Assembly: GCA_024234395.1 (NCBI GenBank)
Contig: JACKOH010000004.1
Location: 1-64,000, forward strand
Source of the DNA: Pseudomonadales bacterium
GTDB taxonomy: Bacteria > Pseudomonadota > Gammaproteobacteria > Pseudomonadales > Pseudohongiellaceae
Length of the DNA stretch: 64,000 nt
Direction of reading: 5' to 3'
Shown: positions 8,697 to 17,243 of the stretch, piece after piece
Layout: each line of letters starts with the position of its first letter
How positions within the stretch are numbered: the first letter of the stretch is position 1
The notes under the pieces: model-generated
The model's database searches: none
Told to the model about the DNA's origin: nothing
The model's input: the letters and a program-made list of their open reading frames with translations, nothing else
Made by a program: the position numbers and the translations under genes

Positions 8697-10612
8697 TGCA
8701 GTACTCACTTGCGACGCCCCCCGCGGCGCCTCTGACCATGCCCACCCAGGTGCTGTCCCGCCACCAGGGTTCCCGGGTCGCCGATCCCCGGCGGATTCCC
8801 TGGCTGGCCCGGCTGCTTACCTTTGGCGGCAGCCTGGGGCTGACCGCGACGGCTGGCTGGCAGATGTATTCCCTGTTGCCGTTGAACAGCGAAACAGCAC
8901 TGGCCTGGGGAGTCACCTCGCCCTGGATCGTGACCCTGTTATGGCTGCTGCTGGGCTTGTTCATCGTCACCTTCGGCTGGGTGGCGCTGACCGCCATGGC
9001 AGCTCTGTCCGGCCTGCTGGTCCGGCGCAACTGGCGGCAGGCGGCTCCGGACGCTCCCCTGCATGGCCGCACCGTGCTGTTGATGCCGGTTTACAACGAG
9101 GATCCGGTCAGCGTCTGTGCGGCACTGTCCGCGATGGCGGAGGAACTGGCGGCGCTGGGACTGGCCAGACACTTCGAGATTTTCGTGGTTTCGGATACCA
9201 CCGATGCAACCATCCGGTCCCGGGAGGCAGGGGTTGTCCAATGCCTGCGTGACCGGCTGGTGACGGTAATGCCGGTGTGGTATCGGCGAAGGGACAGCAA
9301 CACGGCGCGCAAGGCCGGCAATATCCGCGATTTCGTCAGCCGCTGGGGCAGCCGTTACGATTACATGGTGGTGCTGGATGCCGACAGCCTGATCGCCGGC
9401 GACACCCTCGCCACGCTGGTACGCGAGATGGATGCCGATCGCGACACCGCGATTCTGCAGACACTGCCGCGGCTGTTTAATGGTGAAACCCTCTATGCCC
9501 GCCTGCAGCAATTTTCCGGTGTCATCTACGGCCCGGTCTTTGCGCGCGGCCTCAGTGCCTGGCAGGGTCATGACGGCAATTACTGGGGACACAATGCCAT
9601 CATTCGCGTGCGCGCTTTTGCGGAGTCCGCCGGGCTGCCGAAAATGCCTGGCCCGCGGCCCTTTGGCGGCGAGATTCGTTCCCACGATTTTGTCGAAGCG
9701 GCGCTGATCCGGCGGGCCGGCTGGACCGTGCGCATGCTGCCGGAGTTGCCCGGTTCCTGGGAAGAGTGCCCACCGACACTGCTCGACGCTGCGGTTCGCG
9801 ACCGCCGCTGGGCGCAGGGAAATGTCCAGCATCTCGGTGTGGTGACGGCGCGGGGTCTGCGCTGGCCCAGTCGCGCACACATGTTGATGGGGGTCATGAA
9901 CTACGTCACCTCGGCACTGTGGCTGGCCCTGGTGGTGGTCGGCCTGGCCTTGAGCACGGTGCTGGCACCCCAGTTTTTCACCGGATCTGACGATGCCGCC
10001 TGGCTGCAGTCCGGTCAGTTGCTGTTCAATGGCGAGCGCATGATTGGGTTGTTTCTGCTTACCATGACCCTGCTGCTGTTGCCCAAGCTGCTGGGAATTG
10101 CCGGCGCTCTGTTCGGCCGCCGGCGTCCGGGTCTGGTTTCCCGGATCAGACTGCTGTTGGGCGCTCTGGTAGAGCTGCTTTTCTCGGTATTGCATGCACC
10201 GATCGTGATGATGTTGCACAGCCGGCATCTGTGGGAGATCGTGCGGGGGCAGGATTCCGGCTGGTCCGCTCAGCAGCGTCGCGGCAGGTCGATTGCCTGG
10301 TCGGAACTGCTGCGCCGGCATGGCGGCCAGACGCTGCTAGGCCTGCTGATGCTGGGCCATCTGGCCTGGCTGGCATCACCGCTGCTGTACTGGATGCTGC
10401 CGATGATCGTCGGCCTGGTTCTGGCATTGCCGTTGTCGGCACTCAGCGGCAGCCGCCGGGCCGGTGGCTGGCTGGCGCGGCTGGGATTACTCAGTACGCC
10501 CGAAGAGCTGTCGCAGCCGGCCATCATCCGGCGTCGGAGAATTCTGAGCAGCCAGCTGGAAACTGCAGTGGCAGTGCACGACCAAGCTGCAGGGAAATCT
10601 TTCCCAGCCTGA
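8693..10612 (+). CDS. opgH: glucans biosynthesis glucosyltransferase H
   Basis: About 639-residue inner-membrane GT2 processive glucosyltransferase that makes the beta-1,2-glucan backbone from UDP-glucose. Two hydrophobic segments precede the catalytic domain (LLMPVYNEDPVSV), which contains the VLDADSL DXD site and the RRWAQGN form of the QxxRW motif; C-terminal hydrophobic segments form the channel. Start ATG 8693 (or the adjacent ATG 8696) overlaps the opgG stop. No clear Shine-Dalgarno was seen, consistent with coupling. The gene is followed by a weak GC-rich hairpin at about 10618-10631 without a T run. Confidence 0.94.
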   Translation: MMQYSLATPPAAPLTMPTQVLSRHQGSRVADPRRIPWLARLLTFGGSLGLTATAGWQMYSLLPLNSETALAWGVTSPWIVTLLWLLLGLFIVTFGWVALTAMAALSGLLVRRNWRQAAPDAPLHGRTVLLMPVYNEDPVSVCAALSAMAEELAALGLARHFEIFVVSDTTDATIRSREAGVVQCLRDRLVTVMPVWYRRRDSNTARKAGNIRDFVSRWGSRYDYMVVLDADSLIAGDTLATLVREMDADRDTAILQTLPRLFNGETLYARLQQFSGVIYGPVFARGLSAWQGHDGNYWGHNAIIRVRAFAESAGLPKMPGPRPFGGEIRSHDFVEAALIRRAGWTVRMLPELPGSWEECPPTLLDAAVRDRRWAQGNVQHLGVVTARGLRWPSRAHMLMGVMNYVTSALWLALVVVGLALSTVLAPQFFTGSDDAAWLQSGQLLFNGERMIGLFLLTMTLLLLPKLLGIAGALFGRRRPGLVSRIRLLLGALVELLFSVLHAPIVMMLHSRHLWEIVRGQDSGWSAQQRRGRSIAWSELLRRHGGQTLLGLLMLGHLAWLASPLLYWMLPMIVGLVLALPLSALSGSRRAGGWLARLGLLSTPEELSQPAIIRRRRILSSQLETAVAVHDQAAGKSFPA

Positions 10613-10673
10613 GTTGACCGGGCGCTTGCCCGACTGTTTGACTGATCCTGGGCGAAGCACCTTTTTCAGCAGT

Positions 10674-11309
10674 CTATTGTTTCAGTGCCTCGAACTCAAA
10701 ACGCAGAGCGACTTCATCGCCGACCAGATTTCCCGCCACGCCATAGTCCATTCCCCAGTTGCTGCGTAACAGTGTGGTTCGGGCCGAAATTCCCATTGTT
10801 TCCCGGCGATGTCCGAACGGATAGTCAGCATGCTTGTTGAGGGTGATGTCCAGCTCGACCGGGTGGGTGTTACCGAGCAGGGTCAGGTTGCCGGCCAGGG
10901 TACCCCCGTCGCTGTCACCGGAACGCGGCGTATAGCCGGTTGCTTCGAAGACGATTACGGGATGGTTCGCCGCGTCGAGAAATTCGCCACTGCGCAGGTG
11001 ATCGTCCCGGCGCTGGTGATTGGAAAAGACACTGGCTGCCTGCACTTCCACGCGGCCGCCGCTCAGCTGGCGAGCTTGCGGGTCGTAGCGAAAATGTCCG
11101 GAAGCTTCGAGAAACATCCCGAGCTGGTGCTGAAAGCCCACGTGTTCCACTGCAAAGGCAATTGAAAAATGTTCCGGGTCGATTTCCCAGTCGGACGGTT
11201 CCGCCATGGCGTGGACTGTCGTCAGCAGCATCAGGGTCAGCATGAAAAGGCAGTAGGAAAAAGTGTTGTGGAAAAAGAAACGCGAATGACCTGGTCGAAT
11301 TCTTTGCAT
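10674..11309 (-). CDS. YceI family periplasmic lipocalin-like protein
   Basis: About 211 residues with a signal peptide (hydrophobic segment ending at MAEPSDW) and a complete YceI domain: DPEHFSIAFAVEHVGF, SVFSNHQRRDDHLRSGEFLD, GNLTLLGNTHPVELDI and the C-terminal GMDYGVAGNLVGDEVAL. These beta-barrels bind polyprenoid or other long lipids in the periplasm. ATG 11309 has GAGGAGC seven bases upstream, better than the longer in-frame start at 11420. It converges with opgH, so a role in envelope stress is possible but not shown. Confidence 0.88.
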   Translation of the reverse strand: MQRIRPGHSRFFFHNTFSYCLFMLTLMLLTTVHAMAEPSDWEIDPEHFSIAFAVEHVGFQHQLGMFLEASGHFRYDPQARQLSGGRVEVQAASVFSNHQRRDDHLRSGEFLDAANHPVIVFEATGYTPRSGDSDGGTLAGNLTLLGNTHPVELDITLNKHADYPFGHRRETMGISARTTLLRSNWGMDYGVAGNLVGDEVALRFEFEALKQ

Positions 11310-11444
11310 GAATGCTCCTCGGTGTGGTGTCGCGACAGCGGATGCTATGGCGTTCCAGCCGGTTCCGGATCGAAGGTGAATTTCCGCCGCCGGCAGGAGT
11401 GTTTTGACTCCTGGGTTCACCGGAAATTACGGTGCGCCTGACTC

Positions 11445-11479
11445 AGCGGAGCTCTATCCGTAAAGGATAGTGAAGCGCT
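11445..11479. other. intergenic hairpin between yceI-like and amidohydrolase genes
   Basis: AGCG-CTATCC on the left pairs with GGATAG-CGCT on the right around a GTAAA loop, with an internal loop between the two stems. Outside it, GCGCCTGA at about 11434 and TCAGGCGC at about 11496 could close a larger structure. It lies after the leftward amidohydrolase and before the leftward YceI gene. No T run follows, so it may be a processed or rho-assisted end and not an intrinsic terminator. Confidence 0.35.
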
Positions 11480-11537
11480 GTTTCATCGTCAAACTCAGGC
11501 GCGGGAAGGGGCTGGAATCCCGGAAGTCAGCATCGCA

Positions 11538-12860
11538 TCAGTATCTGGGAATCGGATTCACCCATTCGGGGTCATAGGTCGTATCCACCACCTGGCCGCT
11601 TTTAATCACCAGCGTGACCTGTCGGGTGGCCTCGATGTTGCTCAATGGATTGCCGTCGACGATGGTGATATCGGCGTACTTTCCAGGCTCGATACTGCCC
11701 AGGTTCTGTTGTTGACCGATAACTTCGGCAGCCCATAACGTGGCTCCCTGGATTGCCTGCATGGGGGCAATGCCCATGTCGGTCAGCAGTTGCATTTCCT
11801 GGTGCAGGCTGAGCCCCGGCACAATCTGCGCGCAGCAACCGGTATCGGTGGCGGCGAGAATTTTCCCGCCGGCCTGGGAGTACTGATACAGGAAGCTGAC
11901 CACGTTGGCGTAGCCGGCCCGGACCCTGGGCTCGCGCAGCCAGGCAGCTCTTGCCTCGTCGGGGATAAAGGCCAGCGCCGGATCTTCAACCAGTTCGTGA
12001 ATCAGGGGTGTCCAGTCGTGCCAGCGTTCGGTGCTGCCGGACCAGGACAGCACCAGGGTCGGATTCACATACACATCCCGGGCAACCAGGTACTCGATCA
12101 GCGGACCGAACAGGTCCGGATTGACGGCCGCCTCTGACGTGGTATCCGAGGGACGGGGATTGCGTCCTTCCTGCTTCAGCAGGGAGCGGGCCATGGTATC
12201 CATATGTTCCATGTGCCGCATACCCATGGCGACGGCTTCACGAATATCCTGTGTGTGGCCCAGGACTCTCACACCCAGATCGTCGGCTTCCTCAAGCACG
12301 GCGCGCAACTGTTCATCGGTAATAGTGAGGTCGACTTTTATCTGGTCTACACCCTGCTGAACCAGATTGCGGACATAAGCACGTGCCTCTGCCACTGTTT
12401 CCACGCGGCCTTCGTTGGCAGGCGCTGAATCCGGGCCGGTCAACCGGGCACCGGATACGAACAGGCGCGGGCCTTTGATACGCCCGCTCGCCAGGGCATC
12501 GCGTTGCTCAAGGCTCCAGGCGGTATTATTGTGAATATCGGCGAGCGTGGTAATTCCATAGGGAAGGAACATGGGCACCTGATAGTCACGCAGGTGCAGG
12601 TGGGTATCGATAAAGCCGGGAAGTATGGTCTGTCCCTGCAGCGGAATCACTGTCGCTTCGGGAGGAATGGCAACATCACCGCTGCTGCCCACCGCTTCGA
12701 TGCGCTCGCCCCGGATGACCACGACAGCATCGGGAACCGGCGGGCTTCCGGTGCCATCGATGAGCATACCGCCCTCCAGCACCAGCACCGATTCCTGGGC
12801 TGAGACGACCGGGATGCCGAGAACGAACGCCAGTAGGCCTGATATTATCCAATGCTTCAT
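11538..12860 (-). CDS. secreted amidohydrolase family protein
   Basis: 440 residues with a clear signal peptide (cleavage near VSAQE). Metal-dependent hydrolase of the imidazolonepropionase-like amidohydrolase group: GFIDTHLHL supplies the two N-terminal metal histidines, KVDL the likely bridging lysine, GHTQ and HMEHMD further histidines, and AATDTG the catalytic aspartate region. The small beta-sandwich domain is formed by the N-terminal VLEGGMLIDGTGSPP and the C-terminal GSIEPGKYADITIVDGNPL. Likely acts on a cyclic amide, dipeptide or lactone-type substrate in the periplasm; the substrate is not predictable. Single-gene unit. Confidence 0.87.
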   Translation of the reverse strand: MKHWIISGLLAFVLGIPVVSAQESVLVLEGGMLIDGTGSPPVPDAVVVIRGERIEAVGSSGDVAIPPEATVIPLQGQTILPGFIDTHLHLRDYQVPMFLPYGITTLADIHNNTAWSLEQRDALASGRIKGPRLFVSGARLTGPDSAPANEGRVETVAEARAYVRNLVQQGVDQIKVDLTITDEQLRAVLEEADDLGVRVLGHTQDIREAVAMGMRHMEHMDTMARSLLKQEGRNPRPSDTTSEAAVNPDLFGPLIEYLVARDVYVNPTLVLSWSGSTERWHDWTPLIHELVEDPALAFIPDEARAAWLREPRVRAGYANVVSFLYQYSQAGGKILAATDTGCCAQIVPGLSLHQEMQLLTDMGIAPMQAIQGATLWAAEVIGQQQNLGSIEPGKYADITIVDGNPLSNIEATRQVTLVIKSGQVVDTTYDPEWVNPIPRY

Positions 12861-13391
12861 GGCACACCTCTTATTCTTATCAGGCCTCCAATGCTACCTC
12901 TAATGGCCGGATATGCAAGCGTCGGACGAGTATCCATCCACATTAGCAACCACTAAACGGCGAAATTCTCCGTCGTGTCCGACAGGCTATTTGCTTCCTG
13001 CCAATGGTGCGAGGTCACCGGCTAAAAGTAGACGATCGATACAGAAAGTGTCAGTCAGGTTTCTAGGAGGTTAAGTAGTTCATACGGATTCCACTTTGCG
13101 TCTCCCGGATACCAGGGCCGAACGGCAGGCAGCTCCCATGACGATATCGCCAGCGGTATTGACGGACATTATCCGGGTACTCAGGCTGATACGCGCTCAG
13201 GTGGACATTTCGCCGGTTCACTTTTATTCTGGGAGCCTGATTCTGGTGCCGGATCGTGCCTGCTGGAATGGCCCATTCCAGGTTCCGCGATGACCGGCTG
13301 ATCCGGGTCGGTGCAGGCGAACCTGAAATCGATATGCGGTTAGCAGCCGGGGACGCGTTAAATGAACCCGAAACCTGACGGAAGTGTAACC
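12861..13391. other. intergenic region, no gene supported
   Basis: About 530 bases between divergent amidohydrolase and PQQ-type genes. Short open frames on both strands lack start signals or recognisable sequence. It must hold the promoters of both genes, but no convincing -35/-10 pair was picked out. Confidence 0.5.
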
Positions 13392-15194
13392 ATGCCTTTT
13401 CGAACCTCTCTCGTTCTGTACCTGCTGATTCTCGCTGCCGGGCCTGCCTCCGCTCAGGAGGTTTTGCGGGACTTTCAGCCATTAACGCAGGAACGGCTCA
13501 GCCGGCCGGACCCGGCCGACTGGATCATGTGGCGGGGTAATTACGAAAACTGGGGCTACAGCCCGCTCAGCCAGATCGACCGGGATAACGTGCAGACGCT
13601 GCAATTGGCCTGGTCCTGGACTTTCGAGCCGCCGCTGCCGGGCTCCAACGGTATGCAGGTGGAACCGGTAGTCTATGACGGTGTGATGTACCTGCGTCAT
13701 GCCAATGAAAACTACTCCGCCCATGATGCCGCCACCGGCGATATTCTATGGCGCTATTCCCGGCCACTGCCGGAACCGATTGTCGGAGGTCAGATCCGGC
13801 TTACCATTGGCCGGGGCCGGGGCGTGTTTCTTTACCAGGACAAGTTGCTGGCGCACAGTACTGATGGGATGCTGTTTGCCCTTGACCCCCGAACCGGCCG
13901 ATTGCTGTGGGAAGTGGCGATGACCGACTTCAGGGACGGTCAGCAGCCCAGCGGTGCTCCTGTGGCATTTGATGGTGTGGTGGCGATTCCCTACAACTGT
14001 ACAGCATGGACCGCACCGGGCCCCTGTCACCTCTCCGCCTACAGCACCGATGACGGTGAATTACTGTGGCGCTGGTATACCAGCCCCGTTCGCGACGATC
14101 CCATGCATTTCACCTGGGGTGACGATCCCCAGGTTTATCCGCTGGAATCCCGGCGTAATATGTCACCCTGGATGACACCGGCAGTAGACAGTTCCCGGGG
14201 TCTGTTTATTTTCGGCATCGGCTCAAGTGCCCCCCAACAACCGGACTTTGCCGGGACCAATGGCGAGTGGCCCGACCGGCTGTACCAGGGCTCCACCGTG
14301 GCGCTGGATCATCGTACCGGCGAACTGGTCTGGTGGGCCCAGCATCATACCGATATGTGGAACAATGATTCCGTATTCGATCGCATACTGGTCGACTCGG
14401 CGGTTGATCCGAGCCCACCCGGGGCCCTGGGTATTGCGTCAGGAATTGACACCACGATAGTCAGGCAACTGGTTATTGGATCTTTTTCCAAGGATGCCAT
14501 TTTTTATGCCTACGAGCGCAGCGATGGCAAGTTTCTCTATGCCAGGCCGACTGCCTATCAGAACCTGATACAGGCTTACGATGGGGAAACCGGTGCCTAC
14601 CTGACCAACTCCGATGCGGTCATTCCGGCGGACCCGGACCACGAGGCGATGATCTGCCGGGAAAATCGTAATATTCCCCAGGGAGCGTACAGTCCCCTGA
14701 CCAATGCCTACTACGCACCGGTGTTCAATGGCCGATGCGGAATTACCAAGGTGCGTTCCATGACACCGGATCTGGAGTCCGGCTACAACACTTCCACCAT
14801 AAGAACGGTTCCCAGTCCGGCCGGCAACCTGGGACAGCCTGAAGCGATCGAAGTATCTACCGGCAGAACACTGTGGCGGCAGGAGCGCCCGCTGCCACTG
14901 AATGGCATGCTCACGACCGGTGGCGGTCTACTGTTCGCCGGCGACGCCAACCGCCGATTTTATGCTCTCGATCAATGGACCGGTGACACCCTCTGGCAGA
15001 CCATCCTCAGCGGTGCCACAGACATGGCCCCGATTTCATTCGCCGTGGATGGGCGGCAATACATCGCAGTGCTGGCCCCAAGCGGCACTCAGGACACGCC
15101 ATCGCATGCGGCACAGAATGGAATTCAGGTTCCCACCGGCGGCGGCAATTACAGCCCCACGCTGTTTGTATTCGCGCTGCCCGAGAGCAGATGA
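13392..15194 (+). CDS. PQQ-binding-like beta-propeller dehydrogenase
   Basis: About 600 residues with a signal peptide (cleavage near ASAQE). It is an eight-bladed propeller of the quinoprotein alcohol dehydrogenase type. Tryptophan-docking repeats are seen (DAATGDILWRYSRP, DPRTGRLLWEV, DHRTGELVWWAQHHTDMW, STGRTLWRQ, DQWTGDTLW). The N-terminal DWIMWRGNYENWGYSPL is typical of the family. No adjacent Cys-Cys pair that would form the vicinal disulphide of methanol/ethanol dehydrogenases was seen, and no CxxCH haem site, so a cytochrome partner would be separate. ATG 13392 was chosen because it begins the signal peptide. Single-gene unit; the alcohol or sugar substrate is unknown. Confidence 0.83.
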   Translation: MPFRTSLVLYLLILAAGPASAQEVLRDFQPLTQERLSRPDPADWIMWRGNYENWGYSPLSQIDRDNVQTLQLAWSWTFEPPLPGSNGMQVEPVVYDGVMYLRHANENYSAHDAATGDILWRYSRPLPEPIVGGQIRLTIGRGRGVFLYQDKLLAHSTDGMLFALDPRTGRLLWEVAMTDFRDGQQPSGAPVAFDGVVAIPYNCTAWTAPGPCHLSAYSTDDGELLWRWYTSPVRDDPMHFTWGDDPQVYPLESRRNMSPWMTPAVDSSRGLFIFGIGSSAPQQPDFAGTNGEWPDRLYQGSTVALDHRTGELVWWAQHHTDMWNNDSVFDRILVDSAVDPSPPGALGIASGIDTTIVRQLVIGSFSKDAIFYAYERSDGKFLYARPTAYQNLIQAYDGETGAYLTNSDAVIPADPDHEAMICRENRNIPQGAYSPLTNAYYAPVFNGRCGITKVRSMTPDLESGYNTSTIRTVPSPAGNLGQPEAIEVSTGRTLWRQERPLPLNGMLTTGGGLLFAGDANRRFYALDQWTGDTLWQTILSGATDMAPISFAVDGRQYIAVLAPSGTQDTPSHAAQNGIQVPTGGGNYSPTLFVFALPESR

Positions 15195-15392
15195 GGTGGC
15201 GGTAGAGGTCTGCCAGGCCGTTATCGCCGATGCTTTTGAAAAATAGTAATGTCTCCCTGCGCTTCCACAGTTCGGGATAGAAATGTGATTTTTTCGTGAT
15301 TGGCATGTGAATACTCCTCATTAGGATTCGAATTGGAAGTTCCCGGGTTCCCGCCGGGTTCCAGATCAGTCACTAATTCGGAGAAGATAAAT

Positions 15393-16058
15393 ATGCCTAA
15401 CAAGTCACTCGTTTTAATCGGAAGCCTTCTTACCGGTAGCCTGCTGTTCGCCAATATCAGTCGCGCGGACAATGGCGTAATGCTTGAAGTCACCATTACC
15501 AATCTTACCCATGGTCAACCGCTGGCCCCGGTGCTGGTGGCGACTCACGAGCCCGGTGTCGCATTTTTTGAAGAAGGTGAGGCGCCCAGTGATGAATTGG
15601 CCTGGCTGGCGGAAGCCGGCAACGGCCAGCCTATGGCTGACTACCTGTGGACCCTGGAGGCCGTTGACGACGTGCAGATCAGCACCGGCGGTCTGACCTT
15701 CCCGGGTGATTCCACCACCGTGCAGGTCTGGGCACAAACGCCCAACGACCACATCAGCGTTGGCTCGATGCTGGGTGCGACCAATGACGCCTTCTTCGCC
15801 ATCAAGGATCTGCCGTTACCCACCAAGGGCACGAAAACGGTCACCTACATGGCAAGCGCCTATGATGCCGGTAGTGAAACCAATGATGAACTGGCCACCA
15901 CGGTTGCCGGTCTTGGCGGAGAAGCCTACTCTCCCAATGACAGCGGCGAAGGCTTTGTTCACATTCACAGTGGCATTCATGGAATCGGCGATGCCGACCC
16001 CGCGGTGCTGGACTGGCGGAACCCGGTTGCGAGGATCATTGTCAATCGGGTGAAATAA
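15393..16058 (+). CDS. secreted spondin domain protein
   Basis: 221 residues with a signal peptide (cleavage near SRADN). The mature part matches the bacterial spondin-domain family: LEVTITNLTHGQPLAPVLVATHE opens the domain, followed by LAEAGN, FPGDSTTV, SMLGATNDAFFA and a C-terminal HIHSGIHGIGD that supplies metal-binding acidic and histidine side chains. Such proteins are extracellular or periplasmic and of unknown function in bacteria. ATG 15393 has GGAGAAG at a good distance. It follows the PQQ gene by about 200 bases and probably has its own promoter. Confidence 0.85.
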   Translation: MPNKSLVLIGSLLTGSLLFANISRADNGVMLEVTITNLTHGQPLAPVLVATHEPGVAFFEEGEAPSDELAWLAEAGNGQPMADYLWTLEAVDDVQISTGGLTFPGDSTTVQVWAQTPNDHISVGSMLGATNDAFFAIKDLPLPTKGTKTVTYMASAYDAGSETNDELATTVAGLGGEAYSPNDSGEGFVHIHSGIHGIGDADPAVLDWRNPVARIIVNRVK

Positions 16059-16388
16059 TGACGTTCCTGCGGGAGCGATTCGGGTTGTTGGAAGATTAAT
16101 GGTGTTCGACTTCCATCACCTGTAAGGTATCAGGTATCAGGTATCAGGTATCTGGAATATGTCGGGTCTGCGCAGGCAGGCCCGGCATTTGATTCAACTT
16201 TTCAAAGCTGATGCTGACGGTCAGACCGCTGAATTTCGGTTTCGAGGCCTGTAAATATTTCTTTTCACAGCTGCCCTGGACAGGGCGTTCGGCCCGGAGA
16301 CGGCTGAATAAAAAGCATCTGTATTAACCCTTGCCGTTCCTCGATGGCAATGGTTAAATCGACTGAATCTTCGGTCCGGAGGTGAAAC
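16059..16388. other. intergenic region with a short tandem repeat
   Basis: About 330 bases after the spondin gene. It holds the 7-bp repeat array at 16125-16152 and, at its end, the strong ribosome site of the 45-residue gene (CCGGAGGTGAAAC). Nothing else could be supported. Confidence 0.5.
16125..16152. repeat. 7-bp tandem repeat (AGGTATC x4)
   Basis: Four perfect head-to-tail copies of AGGTATC lie in the spacer after the spondin gene. Arrays of this kind change copy number by slippage. It lies outside any coding region, so any effect would be on transcript ends or spacing. Confidence 0.85.
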
Positions 16389-16526
16389 ATGCTGCACATA
16401 GTCAAGCTAATCGAAGGCAGGTATCCAAAGCAGGCAAACCCCCTGATTACGGGACTGGTGGTCACGTCGGCCGTGACACTGCTTGGTGGGGTCTGTCTTC
16501 TCCTGGTCCGAACTTTCGCTTATTAA
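16389..16526 (+). CDS. 45-residue single-pass membrane microprotein
   Basis: Short open frame with an excellent Shine-Dalgarno (GGAGGTGAAAC directly before ATG). It encodes a basic/polar N-terminus (MLHIVKLIEGRYPKQANP), one hydrophobic span (LITGLVVTSAVTLLGGVCLLL) and a short VRTFAY tail. The start signal and clean amphipathic layout argue that it is real. It lies 113 bases before a four-span membrane protein gene on the same strand, and the two may be co-transcribed. No family was recognised. Confidence 0.6.
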   Translation: MLHIVKLIEGRYPKQANPLITGLVVTSAVTLLGGVCLLLVRTFAY

Positions 16527-16639
16527 GTTCGAAGCGAGGGTCTCTCAAGCGAGTAGCAGAGCAACGATTGATGTAGTAATAAGCAGAAGTAAAAGCTGCA
16601 ATTAGCGCTGCAATTAAAGCTGCAAGTAAAGGAACAATC

Positions 16640-17071
16640 ATGATTAACAATCCTGCCCTAAAAAGTGCTGGTGCGATCCTGCTGAGTGTGCTGGTGGCAC
16701 TGCTGTTATTGAGCGCCATTGAAGGAATCAGCGCTGTGCTGCACCCGTTTCCAGCCGATTTTGATCAGACTTATGAGTCAATGGCTCAACATGTGGCAAA
16801 TTATCCGGCCTGGGTCCTGTTCCTGTTGGGTGGTATCGGTTGGGGGCTGACGGCTCTGGCAGCCAGTTTTCTTGCTACCCGGTTTGGTGCCAGACGACAT
16901 CCGGCACACGGCATGGCTATCGGAATTTTATTGGTCGCCGCGGCAGCGTTTAATATATCCATGCTGCCTTACCCGAACTGGTTTGTTCTGGTTGATGTGG
17001 TACTGTTGCCTCTTGGTGTTTATCTCGGAGTCATACTGGCAAGGGCGGGAACGACCGCCAGCAGCAGTTGA
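16640..17071 (+). CDS. four-span membrane protein, unknown function
   Basis: 143 residues with hydrophobic stretches at roughly 8-30, 58-82, 90-108 and 113-134, and a short loop (HPFPADFDQTYESMAQHVANYP) after the first. AAAGGAACAATC precedes the ATG. No catalytic motif. Such small proteins are often annotated only as hypothetical. It follows the 45-residue microprotein gene on the same strand; the spacer contains three copies of a GCAATTA/GCAAGTAAAG-like element. Confidence 0.6.
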   Translation: MINNPALKSAGAILLSVLVALLLLSAIEGISAVLHPFPADFDQTYESMAQHVANYPAWVLFLLGGIGWGLTALAASFLATRFGARRHPAHGMAIGILLVAAAAFNISMLPYPNWFVLVDVVLLPLGVYLGVILARAGTTASSS

Positions 17072-17201
17072 ATCTGCCATCTCTGAACCGGCTCGTAATT
17101 AGAACACCGAACACCAAATTTCAACTGCTAACCGCAAAACTCTGAACGCCAAAGAGTCCCCGTGCTCAGCTGGAAAGTTTTCCAACAATAATAGGTCATT
17201 G

Positions 17202-17220
17202 CCCCCGTGACTCGCGGGGG
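17202..17220. other. GC hairpin upstream of secreted gene
   Basis: CCCCCG and CGGGGG form a six-base-pair stem around a seven-base loop, 24 bases before the ATG at 17244. A second small palindrome (TGGAAA-GT-TTTCCA) lies at 17171-17184. Either could be part of a 5' leader or an operator; no T run follows, so termination is unlikely. Confidence 0.35.
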
Positions 17221-17243
17221 AACGATACTCAAGGAGAATACCG

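Noticed and set aside
10618..10631. CGGGC-GCTT-GCCCG hairpin after opgH as a terminator
   Set aside because: Short stem and no T run.
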